Source of the DNA: Jaltomata sinuosa
Lineage: Eukaryota > Streptophyta > Magnoliopsida > Solanales > Solanaceae
Assembly: GCA_003996215.1 (NCBI GenBank)
Contig: QJPP01000451.1
Coordinates: forward strand, 372,001 to 436,000
Length of the DNA stretch: 64,000 nucleotides
Direction: 5' to 3'
The notes beneath the pieces are model-generated. The model was not told the DNA's origin. It ran no database searches and worked only from the letters and a program-made list of their open reading frames with translations. A program made the translations under genes and the position numbers. Below, piece by piece: positions 47,728-58,333 of the stretch. Each line of letters opens with the position of its first letter. Position 1 is the first letter of the stretch.

Positions 47728-49504
47728 TTTCTTTATTTGTTCTTGGTTATCTTTTGTTGTTTTTGGTGTTTTTATAGGGAATGCATGGATAGAAAAATTG
47801 AACAAGTTAAAGCAAGGCAAAAAGGGGTCGTGCGGTGGACTGTATGGACCGCACAAGCAATTGTGCTTGTCACACAGCCTATCACATGGTGAAACAGATG
47901 CCTGAAGGAAATTTGAAAATTTGGAGGCAACATACGGTTGGCAGTGCAGACCGAACGAGCCAAAGTGCGTATCGCACATCTATCACATGGTGAAATAGAT
48001 GCCTGGGTAAACCCAGGGAACAAAAAGGGGCATGTGCAAAATGCCATGCGATCCGCACCTTTTCTGGTATGAATCATATGTCGCGGCACACCAGCGATAA
48101 GTTTGAATTTTAATTGACCTAACCCATTGACCGACCCAACCCGGAGATGACCTAGCCGACCTTTCTTCTTCTTTTTCTTTTAAAACAACCTTTTCTCTTC
48201 TTCTTCCACCATATTTTTCCTTAAACCCTCAAACTTTTCTCCCAAAAATCACTCTAAATCCCTCAAAACTCTCCAAAAATCGTCTCCTCATCTCACCCAC
48301 AATCCCCACCATTCCATCACCACTATCGTAGTCATCTCTCCGGGAAGGTTTTACTGGTCACCATTATTGAAGAACAAAAAGCTTCAATTTTCACTCCTTT
48401 CTTCATAATCTTCACTTGTGGTAAGTTCCCCGATGTTAAATACTTGTTTGTATGAAGGTTGGAAACTCATATTGTGAAGCATGCTTAGTAGAATTGCCAT
48501 GTTGATTTTGGGTGAGATCCAAAAATTTTGGGTCCCCAATCCTAAGTTGTATTGATGATATTGCTATGTGTCAACTTGGTAGAACTTTAATTTTAGTAAT
48601 GCATGTTGATTGGTAGTGATTTTTAGCATTGAATTATGTGTTGGGGTGAAGTCTGAGTAACCCACTTATGATGAACAAATGATTTGGCCCGATAAAAGAT
48701 TGGGTGACATCGTTCTTAAGGGTAAATCATCATTTGTAATGAGGTTTTGAAAAGTTGACTCTTGAGGTTGAATTTCGCTGAGTGTATACCCATGGTTTTT
48801 TCTTAGCATTATATTTGGGGTATATGATCTTGTTCGGGGAGGGGGTTAATTGTTGCTAAAATTGTGGATGTTCGTGGTGCAAGTGAGGGCTTGATGTTCC
48901 CAATGATAGATGGGGTAACGTCCATCTTAAGGGAAGTCGTTGAGTTCCTTTCTTGCTTACTATTGTGTCAATGAAAATCTGGGGAAGTCTGAGTACCCAA
49001 AAGTTATGGTCATGATACCTCTTATCCCCCTTGTTTAATGTTGATTGGGTTATTGCGGGGTGCCTAGTATCTACGCACATCTTGCTCTATGGTTCACATG
49101 TAAAACTCAAAAGCACATAAGGAACCAAAAATTCTAATTATGCCATTGTGAGCTTCGCATGAGATGCATAGATCTTGATGTGCGGGTCGCATAAGTCACC
49201 GCATCTTGTTGAAAATCCAAAGCAGGTCACTGATCTAAGGGGCGACACCTGGTGCGACACGCACTTTTGATGGTGCAAATCGCACCAGCTTTGCACCTCA
49301 ACAGAAAATCCCTGTAGGATTCTGTCTACTTGTGAGATAGCACATATGACACGCACTCTCTCTGGTGCATTTAGTATTTGGTCCGCACAAGCCGACATTA
49401 ACCTACTTTGTTTTTCCAATCCTTTGCATTCCATCCTTTGTAGTTTGCTAACTTCTTTTTAGGTTTTGTTTTTGTTTTTAGCTCACAATCTTTGTATGTA
49501 GAAT
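47728..49504 (+). other. Leader of the transposon-protein ORF (element C)
   Basis: Order: GC-rich word array (47826-48095); TTTTAAAACAACC box near 48180; C/T-rich leader (48160-48340); donor-like GTGGTAAGTTCC near 48420; two copies of the recurrent ATGATAGATT-type motif (48680-48725, 48895-48940); second array (49147-49405); acceptor-like TTTTTGTTTTTAG near 49480 and TATGTAG just before the ATG at 49505. Matches 1-1364 of element I. I infer an untranslated exon plus intron. Confidence 0.45.
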
Positions 49505-50990
49505 ATGTCTTCAAGCAGGAGAAACACTGGAAGCCAACCTAGGCAAAGGTCTGCTGTTGAAGAAGCAAAGCTCCATTTTAGAGTAGAGGGCATGAAAGCC
49601 TTCTACAAGCGTGACAAAGATAGAGGATTCAATGCGGAGCAAAGTTTTAATTTGGGCAAGGTTGGGGATGAGTTGCCTAACATGCACCACCAATTTGCTG
49701 AACGAGCCTAACATGCACCAATAATTTGCTGAACAAAAAATGCCAGCCCTCTCAGGATGTAACCGCCGAGTACTATGAGGAAATTATGCGAGAATTACTC
49801 GCAGCTTATCAGGCTACACAAGACTCCAAAGGATACAGAGGGCCTGTGGAGAGATTTCCCAACTTGGACTCAGTCATAGTCAGGGGAAAAAAAGTTAGCA
49901 TCACCCCTGCTGCCATCAATGTTGTCTATTAGGGACACCTAATTAATCCTGCAACAACCCTCATGGCTATGTTAATGGTTAACTCAAAGCCATACCAGGA
50001 GACAACACCTGTCATTGCTCAAGATGTTCCCCTTTGGTCCATTATGGGGGGATATATCCCAAAAAGGTCCTTAATCTTTGAGGCTCATCTTTGGTATGAT
50101 CTTATTCACAACCGCTTCTTGCCTTCCCAAAATGATCAAAAGATAACCCAAGAGGGGGCCATTCTAATTACGGCCATTATAATGGGAGAGTATGTTAACT
50201 TTGCAGAAATAGAGGATATAGTGATAAGGAGAAAAGCTCATCGAGAAAATGACTCATTCCCCTTCCCAGTGCTGATCACTAAGATTTGTGCCAAGTCCGA
50301 TGTCCCTATCCTCAGTTGCGACAAATTCACTCATGTTCTTGGGACCATCGACCTTGATAGGAAAATAGACAGGGACGCCTCCAGGTTTAAGAAGCAAAGG
50401 GTTGAGCAGTCGAGTGGGGTTGACAGTGATGAGCTTGGTGCTAGAGAAGACATTTCATCTCCCTTTAGGGCTACTTCTAAAGCACGTACACATACCCCAT
50501 CCTCTCAATATACAAGAGCAGCCTTCAAGACATGGTGAACAAAACTCATAGCCATGAGAAGCAGCTTACTGACTTATCTGCTAAGCTACTAGGAATGATA
50601 AACAAGGCTATCAAGAGTGTAGTTAAGGGGGTGGTAGATAGATTGAACATACTGTGTAAGAGCGTTGATGTCATGGAAGGGGCAATCAAAACACTCCGGA
50701 GAGATGTTGAAAAATCCAAAGGCAAGGCTCCGATGGTAGAAGCAGATCTGACTACCCTGCCTCCACCTCGTTCCATTCCTGGACCCTTAAATAGCTTATT
50801 TGCAGCCTATGAGGATGAGGACTTGCCTGGAAATGAGGATCAAGAGTTGGGTGATGATTAGGATCCAGATTTTTAGAGGGCCCTCAATGCCTTCACACTT
50901 TCTGCGCATTCCCAAAAGGGTAGTGTTGGCCTGAGTGAGAGAGCCTCTGATAAGGAAGCAGCTGCCGATGTTGATGATGAGGACTAGTTC
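49505..50990 (+). pseudogene. Transposon-protein ORF of element C
   Basis: ATG at 49505 (MSSSRRNTGSQPRQRS). Blocks: EEAKLHFRVEGMKAFY, FNLGKVGDELPNMHHQFAERA, then a local 31-bp duplication and frame change; TAEYYEEIMRELLAAYQATQDS; VIVRGKKVSITPAAIN; VPLWSIMGGYIPKRSLIF; LWYDLIHNRFLPSQND; FPFPVLITKICAKSDVP. From 50532 another frame gives a helical segment (EKQLTDLSAKLLGMINKA) and an acidic tail (YEDEDLPGNEDQELGDD). Around 450 residues in all. The same protein is seen in element I (1365-2898). It resembles the plant 'putative plant transposon protein' family, function unknown. No RT, integrase or transposase motif. No signal peptide, and no transmembrane segment I can defend, so an envelope role is unsupported. 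Confidence 0.7.
49679..49734. repeat. 31-bp offset duplication in the element C ORF
   Basis: AACATGCACCACCAATTTGC.. (49679-49703) recurs as AACATGCACCAATAATTTGC.. (49710-49734). The ORF changes frame here. Element I lacks the duplication at the matching place (about 1630-1660). Confidence 0.85.
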
Positions 50991-52769
50991 TCCAAGGAGT
51001 TCATCCCTTTTTCCCATTGCACTATGATCATTAAGGGCAATGCTCCTTTTATGGGGAGGGGGTGGTTTTACTTACTTATGTTGGCGCTCGTGAGTGGGCT
51101 TGAGACATTTTATTTTCCTAGTCGGGCATTTTATTGCCCTTGTTGGGCCTTGTTGACATTCTATTCTTCAAGATTATTTGGCCCTTTTCGGGCATATTTG
51201 GATGTTTGTGATGTTCCTTTACACTTAGTTTTATTTTTTTATTTATATTTTGTTTTACCTTGAGCTTATTTGTGCCCTTGACGGGCTTATTTTTTATTGT
51301 GTTGCCGAGTTGGTCTTACATACTCCATTGTCTTGCTACCCGTGCTTTGAAAATGTACTAAAGTCCTACACCGAGGCTTGTTTTAAAATGAATCATGAGC
51401 GTAAAATTCGGTTATCGCCTTGTTAATAGTAGTTTAGAAATAAACTTCGAGGGTTTTCTTAATACCACGGTTTTTTCCCAAGGAGAAAGAGTTTTGATTA
51501 ATTTTTTTTCTTCTCTTTTGTTTTTGTGTCGAACCGGGTTGGTCTTTCCCTATGATAGATTGAGAGGCAACTTTCTTAAGGGAAAATGCCAAGTTTTAGT
51601 TTAGAATCGAGTCCGTAGTTGCTTGTCTCGAAATGGTCCCACTGAAAAAATTCTCGTGGGAAATTGTTTTTAAAGTAAAAGGAAGAAGGGAAATTAACTT
51701 TTGAGGAAAATCATTCTCTTGTCATAACTTGCACACTTTCGCTTTGACTTGATTGACTCACAACGAGTGTGTAATGAACTTGGAATAGCTTGTCAAAAAT
51801 CATTTGCCCCAATTGATTGTGAGACTAATGAAAGAAGTCTTGTGTCATGATGCCTTGTGTGGTGAGGCTTTACCTTGATTCTTGTGCATAAGTGTCATCT
51901 AGAACTTGCCCCGAATGTGATTCAAGGCAAAATTCTAGTTGTGGCCGGTCTTGGAAGATGACCTTACGCCCTTTTTGACAGTCACTTCACCCAAATGACT
52001 CCCCACGACATCAAATCCTAGTGAACCCCTTTTAAGCTTATGATCGTTCTTTGGCACCTTGTAACACCGTTACCTTGTTGGAACTTCTATTTTGGCACCC
52101 ATCCTCCCTAATTTCTTGAAAATGAAATGTAGGCAAAAAGCCTTAGTTTGGGGGGGACAAAATACAACATAGGTAAATGCCTAAGTTTGGGGGTGCATAT
52201 GATCAAATGAGGAGAAGAAAAGAAGTACACTTCAAGTTCAAGGTAGCACCTTAATTTCGAATTGAAAATTGGTCCAAAAGATCAATCCAATGGGAAAATT
52301 GAAAAGACAAAATAGGTCCTACCAATTGAAGGTGGTATAAGAAGTTTGAATGATCATGAGTAAAAGGAGAAATCTTGGGTTGTGTGAGGGAGGAATAAGG
52401 TAATTAGAAATTAAAAAATATGAGCGGTGTTCGAAATGAGAACAAAGAGTATTAAGGAGGTGCAGTCACTTGATCCAAATGATATCCTCACCTTAACCCT
52501 AGATAACATCGTAACCTGCAAGTCCTTGGTGATTCCGAGTTTGACTACCCTACATTAGTGGCAATATACATGAAGGGCAAGCCTATGGTTCGATGCGTAT
52601 GCACTTGAACTTCCTTGAGAGAGTGAGAGTCTTCTTGGTTCTCCTATAATATCGTATTTTGTGAATTGAATGATTGTGAGTGGGATTCTCTCTTGTGGTG
52701 AGTAACATCATGCACTCGAATTGAAACATAGAGTATCTATTTCAATTGAGGGGAATGAATGAGACAAGT
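50991..52769 (+). other. 3' noncoding region of element C, first part
   Basis: Starts with Phe/Leu-rich translations only by base composition (51024-51263). From 51395 it aligns with 19400-20765 of element A almost throughout, including the motif copy at 51548-51585. No gene supported. Confidence 0.65.
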
Positions 52770-54871
52770 TGTCATGCCCCGACGCTACCCCCTAGACGTA
52801 ACACGGGACTTGGAACCACAAGAATCCCAAGATAACCCTTGGTCATAGCAATCTCAAGCATAACAAAGATAAGACATAGTGGAAGCATCAAAGTAAATCC
52901 GAAAACTGGAAGACATAGCACAAATAGAGAATCGAATAGGAAATACAACTCAAAGATAATCTCATAACATCTATGTCTGAAAGCCTCTAGTACACTCATA
53001 GAGAGTTGATGGGATAACACCCCAACTAACTCAACAATCTAATACGTAAAGGAAGCATAAAAACTGAATTAAGATCTAGTCCTCGAACTATGAGGACTCA
53101 CCAAAGCTGGCTGGGGAGTGTCCTGGGACTCTAGCCACGATCCTGAGAAGGTATGCCTGAATCTGCATCATCAAAGGATACAATGCAATATGCATTAGTA
53201 CTATGGAATGTACTAAGTATGTGAGCAATGCATGAATATGATGAAAACATGCTAAGTATAATTAAATAACTGAAATCATGCTTTTAAAGATAAACTCAAT
53301 GCAATGAATCTAATACTTTTTTTAAGCTGAAACATAATCTTAAGTAATAAGTCTGAAATCTGAATAAGAGTCAAATGTAAGTTTAAAAGCATAAACTGTT
53401 TTCTTGTGGGAGGTTCTCTAACCGACATAGACCATGTGAGCTACATAGAATCCGATGTATCTGCCCCATCGAAAGGACCCAATATACCTTGCAAGGGTAT
53501 AAAGGCATTACTTGGCATGATCACTAAACTGATGCCCAACAGAGAGGACTTAAGACCTACGGTGGCACGTAGTTCTGGGACCTTTTTGGGTACTCTCACC
53601 CTATCCAACTCGGTGCTAACACTACTCCCAAAACATACATATAGCTCATATAATACTTGGGTATATCTGATGCCAAATCTGTTTGAAAAGCATAAGGGTA
53701 TATCTGATACCGTGCAATTCACTTAACTTAGGTGGGCATATCTAGATGCCAAACCTTTCTTTAAACATAGGGACATATCTGATGTCCAAAACTGTTGGAA
53801 AAGCATAAGGACATATCTGTTGTCATGCAATTCGAAAGTCATGATTCTTAAAACTTTGTAAGACCATAATTCAAAATATACTTTTCTTGCTAAATTCATG
53901 CTTAAAGAATTAGTCATGCAATTTCATAAATACATAGAGGCCATGATATCTAATCATTCCAACTTTCTCTTGAAAATATGTAAATTCATAGTTTCATGAT
54001 AGAAATCAACATTCATGTTTGGGCTTTTAAAACCAATGAGAGAATCATGAGTAATCAAGAGGAAACCATGAATTTAAACATAGAAACTCATTTCATAAAG
54101 TTTCCCCAATTTTAGATCAAAACCCTAATTTCATAACTTCATAATTCAAGATAGGAGTTGGGGAATTTGGGCACAAGGGTGAAAGGAACCCATTGTTAAA
54201 AACTCACATACCTTGGTGGAAGATTACCCACTTGATTGGAAAAGAACTAGGAGACCTGACTTGGAGCTTGGAGACTTGAACTTGAGAGCAATTTTCCTCC
54301 TTGAGTGAGGAATGAGAAACGTAGGATATACTTACGGTAATATGGGTGAAAACACTTCTAAAAGTAGTCAAAACAACTTCACTTAATACATAATAGGGTG
54401 GGAAATAACCAAAATGCCCCTGGGATTTAAATGAAAAGTTTCTGGAAACTGGGCCGCCTTACGGGCTATCCGATAGGTGTCGTGCCCATGATGGCCCGTC
54501 GACCAAGATGTCGGGTAAGGGTGGCCTTAGGGGAAGTCTTCTGGTCCCTATTGACGGGAGCTCCCACGGCCCATCGCACTGGCGACGCTCATGGCTTAGC
54601 CCATCAGAAGTCTGGTTGCTGGGGAGGAATGGCTGGACCATTTCGACGGCGAGGTCCTACAGGCTGTCGCACCTGCGACGCCCGTCGTGGCCGCCCCTCG
54701 GACTGAGGCAGCTAGCACAGCCCAACTGTTTAGTCTTTATGGGATATCCCACGGACCGTCTGAGCTGCGATGCCCATGTCACTGCCCGTGGTGACCATAC
54801 AGTTTGCAGGAAATGCAACAACCTTGATGGATTTAGGATTCAATAGCTGGATATATGTACGGGAAGTTACA
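52770..54871 (-). mobile_element. Solo LTR J
   Basis: TGTCATGCCCCGACGC on the plus strand at 52770 to GGGAAGTTACA at 54871. On the minus strand it is an LTR from TGTAAC to CATGACA. Flanked by a perfect 5-bp repeat caagt (52765-52769 and 54872-54876). No internal region, so it is a product of LTR-LTR recombination. It is related to the E/G/D LTR group and has a CGTCGTG/CCCGTCG word array (54450-54800). Removing it joins sequence continuous with A near 20765. Confidence 0.88.
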
Positions 54872-54876
54872 CAAGT

Positions 54877-55225
54877 TGTATGGAAAATCTTGAGGCAAAC
54901 CTTGATAGTCCATGCCAATGACTTGAGAAGCTTAAATGTCTTGTTTTGAATGACAAAATTCCCTGGATTTTGAATGACAAAATTCCCTTGATTTTGAATG
55001 AGAAATTATGTCTTTTCGAAAAAGGGTTTTGAAATGATCAATTGCCTTGAGTTTATGGTGGTCCAAATTTAGATAAGCATAGTTGTTTGAGTCTTTTGTT
55101 TATTCTTTTTCTTAATTTTTAGTGTAGAGTAGTCTTTTGTGCCTTAATTGAGCCTAGAACATAATTCATTCCTTTTCTTGTAAGTATCATGCTTGAGGAC
55201 AAGCAATAGTTCAAGTTTGGAGGTT
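54877..55225 (+). other. 3' noncoding region of element C, second part, with polypurine tract
   Basis: Aligns with 20765-21101 of A (TTGAGGCAAACC, GCTTGAGGACAAGCAATAG). A 25-base unit (GAATGACAAAATTCCCTGG..) is repeated at about 54950-54995; A has it once. Ends TTTGGAGGTT before the LTR. Confidence 0.75.
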
Positions 55226-56722
55226 TGATAAGTCGGTAATCTACAAACTTATTGAGCCTATATCCATGAATTATTTCTATGTTTTGAATAGATTTAGAGG
55301 TTTTATGGCCTTTATTGATGTCTATGCAGGTACTTTTGATAGATGATGATAAATAAGGAAATGGACCCAAAGAGATCTCAAAAGGAGTGAAGTTTGAAGT
55401 GTTCGAAAAGGCTAAAGATTTTGACCGGAGATGCAGTGACCATGCGAGACGCACAGGCCGAGGTGCGAACCACACCTCTTTTGCACAAGATCATAAAGTC
55501 ATAGAAAAGTATGCCATGAGGTATGGTCGCTGTGCAATACGCACATCCTGAGGTGCAAACCGCACCCCCTTCACACGAAGCTCCTAATTCTAGTTGAAGT
55601 CACTAGTTCAACCGGAGGCACTGTGCAACACGCACATCGCAACGTGCGAACCGCATGTCGCGCCGAACACCTCCTGAAGGGCATTATTTTCCTAATTTTT
55701 GGTGACGTTTTGAGAAACTATAAAAGGCCTATTCAGGCACAATTGTTAATAACTTTTATCATTCTGAATATTTTGAAGAGTTTTTTAGCTTAGAGACCAA
55801 GTTTTTCAGCTCCATTGAGAAGAGAGTTTCAATCTAATTCTCTTGGTTAACACTTGTGTACTCAAATTGCAGCTAGAACTTGAGATTCAGCTATAATGGA
55901 AGGGATATTGAATTACCCAGCTGGTATCTCTTTCTCTCTCACCATGAGTGGCTAAATTCTCTTGTCTAAGGGTGTATTGATGATGGCTGCTTAAGAAATG
56001 GGTGTGGGTGTTATCTATTCTAGCTTATAATTGCTTAATTTACATGGGTCTAGTAATTTCATGAAGTTTTAATCCTAAAATTGGTGGTTGCAAACATTAA
56101 TTTACATTACTTGACTATGTGATTGCTTGAGAAAAGATGTCATAGTTGTGGATGTGAAATTGCTAGTGGGAACTTGGGATTCCAGTCAGATATGAGGCTA
56201 GGAATAGCTCTTATCATCGAATTCTCCCATTTAAGAGTCTAAGCTAGAGATGGTAGGACTTCCCCAAGCTAGATTGGTTGTTTATTTATCAAACCAATGA
56301 TGCTCTAACCGAGATCATTGGATATAAGATTGTTGATCAAGAGATAAGCAAATCTTACCCATGACCAATGCTATTCATGTCACTAATCAATAATAGGTAT
56401 GAATTGATAATCACCCTATCCCATAACCAAAGCCCCATAAGATATGCATTCCTAGTCATCTAGTCGACTTGGTACACCCGCTTTAGTATTATTGCTTTTT
56501 GAATTGAATTGCGATTGTAGTGACAACATTCCCAATTACCCCATACTTTTACTTGTTGTTTTGAGCAATTACTCTCACCTTGAACTCAATCCATTACAAT
56601 TGATATATAGCTACCCCAAGTCCCTTGGGTATGACCCCGACACTCATTGGGTTTATAAATTTTATTTTGCTGCACGATCGTTGTGACCCCCTACTTGGAG
56701 AGCACGATTTGAGAGTTCATTA
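55226..56722 (+). repeat. 3' LTR of element C
   Basis: 1497 bp, same length as the 5' LTR, with TATAAAA at 55719-55725. Ends TTCATTA instead of TTCATCA. Followed by gtatc. Confidence 0.92.
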
Positions 56723-56727
56723 GTATC

Positions 56728-57363
56728 TAGTTCAGTATTCAGTTCAGCATATTATATATTCATGTTAGTACTTGGTCATTACATCCAGCTAGTTTTCAGT
56801 CTATGCTTCAGTATATATATATTTCCATGTTTTGTTATCATGTTGTTCAGCTTAGCCCATATCCCGCATGCTCAGTACATTCAAAGTACTGACGCATACT
56901 TTTATGCTACATATTTTTATGATATAGGCTTAAGCGCTCAGTATCCATATCACACTTAGATCGACTTCCAGTCCTACTCAACAGCTTCAGTGGTGAGTCC
57001 TCTTAGTTCGAGGATGATAAACATGCTTTACCTTTCAGTCTTATTATTTCAGTTTTCAGATTGTTAGAGTTAACTGTGGGCATGTCCTAGTAACTCATAT
57101 CAGTTAGAGGCTTTCAGACATAGACTAGATTCAGTTTGAGTTATTGGTGTTATTTTTAGTCATCACTATACTCTTTATATATTTTATATTCATACATGTT
57201 TTTGGGCTTTTCCCCATTTCAGTTATTAAACTATTTTCAACTTCAGCACAGTATAAACTTTTAACTTGAAATTATTTAGATATGCCAAACCATGAGTTAT
57301 CTTGGGGTCACTTATGAGTCTAAGCACCGTGTTATGTCTAGGAGGTAGCCTCGGGGTGTGACA
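56728..57363 (+). repeat. 3' LTR of element D, second segment
   Basis: Continues 44710 after C. Ends GGGGTGTGACA at 57363. It preserves the last 173 bases that the 5' LTR lost. 1380 + 636 bp gives a full LTR of about 2016 bp. Confidence 0.9.
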
Positions 57364-58333
57364 CAGACAGTTCAGTTTAGATTATCACTGGGGTCCAGGT
57401 AAGGGGGCCAGTAGGGGTATTTAGTGACTATTTGTGCTTGTTAGGACTTATGGTGATTGTGTGATATTTGTTCCTGCGGGCTTATGAGGGCTAGGTCAGG
57501 TTATATTTTTCTACCTGTTTATATGTTGTATTATGGAAGGTAAGGTGTTGTACTTATGTTTTACTCCCGCCCTTTCCATTCAGTCCTTATACTTTATTTT
57601 CAATTTTCTGTTTACTTTATCTACTAGGTACATTTACTGATTCCCTATTTCCCAGGGGGCACTATATTCATTGTCTACAGGTCCTGAGCAATGACCAGAT
57701 AGAACAACCGAGTAGCATAGTCAAGTTTTCAGCGGATTGGTTGACTCTTTTGCTTCTAGGGGTCACCAAAGTCTCAAAGATTTGCCTTTTTGCTATTTAT
57801 AGCTTTTTAGTAGGTCGGGGCCCTATCCCACCATGTATTGTGTTCATAGAGGCTGCAGACTAGTCTGTTGGGTTGTATAGCTATGCTAGTGACCATTTTA
57901 ACCTTGTATGTTGATTAGTTGTAGTTTGTGGGCCAGTTGAGCCTTGTTGTTGTTTTTTATTTCAACTGAATATTTGCCTAGATTATATTGCATATACTTA
58001 TTTATAGTTTCTGTATAGAGATCTTGGTAGCCTCGATGATCTGCATATTATTTATGCTTTTCTAAATATCATAGTGGCCTTGACGGCCCAAACAAGACTT
58101 GCATGCTACCTATTTATTGTTTTATATGAATTGTTAGGAGTAGATATTTTCTTTGTAGATCTGTTCATGGGGGGCTTGCTAGTTGAGAACTTATTTTTAA
58201 GCCGAGATATACTTTTTTAGTTTATCTGTTGCATATGGATGCTTGTGCCATTGACAAATGGTTCAGCAAGGCTGGCTCAAGCCTAATATTTGGCATTGGG
58301 TGCTAGTTGCACCCCCGAGTTTGGGGTGTGATA
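57364..58333 (+). repeat. 3' LTR of H, third segment and probable end
   Basis: Begins with the right TSD of D (cagac). No ORF. Ends GCACCCCCGAGTTTGGGG then TGTGATA at 58333, like a mutated chromovirus LTR end (TGTGACA). With 8295-8388 and 34705-36471 the LTR would be about 2.8 kb. Confidence 0.5.

Larger units (their letters stand above)
44711..56722 (+). mobile_element. Element C: pol-less Athila-like retrotransposon with transposon-protein ORF
   Basis: LTRs 44711-46207 and 55226-56722, both 1497 bp. Perfect TSD gtatc (44706-44710 and 56723-56727). Internal order: tRNA-Asp PBS, nearly complete gag, post-pol hairpin directly after gag, leader, transposon-protein ORF, 3' noncoding region (holding solo LTR J), G-rich tract. 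No RT, RNase H or integrase. LTR and 3' region match element A closely, which suggests C used A-type enzymes in trans. Confidence 0.9.
36472..57363 (+). mobile_element. Element D: Tekay/Del-type chromovirus hosting element C
   Basis: 5' LTR 36472-38315 (3' end deleted). 3' LTR 43331-44710 plus 56728-57363, split by C. Perfect TSD cagac (36467-36471 and 57364-57368). Without C it is about 8.9 kb. Gag, protease, RT, RNase H, integrase and chromodomain lie in the usual order on the plus strand. Many stops, so it is inactive. Confidence 0.92.

Noticed and set aside
49505..50990. Envelope-like gene in element C
   Set aside because: Its place downstream of the pol site invites the comparison with Athila env-like ORFs. 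I see no signal peptide, no clear transmembrane segment and no cleavage site, but a soluble protein with an acidic tail.
51024..51263. 79-codon hydrophobic open stretch after the ORF of C
   Set aside because: Phe/Tyr/Leu-rich by base composition only; it has no counterpart in I and no start context.
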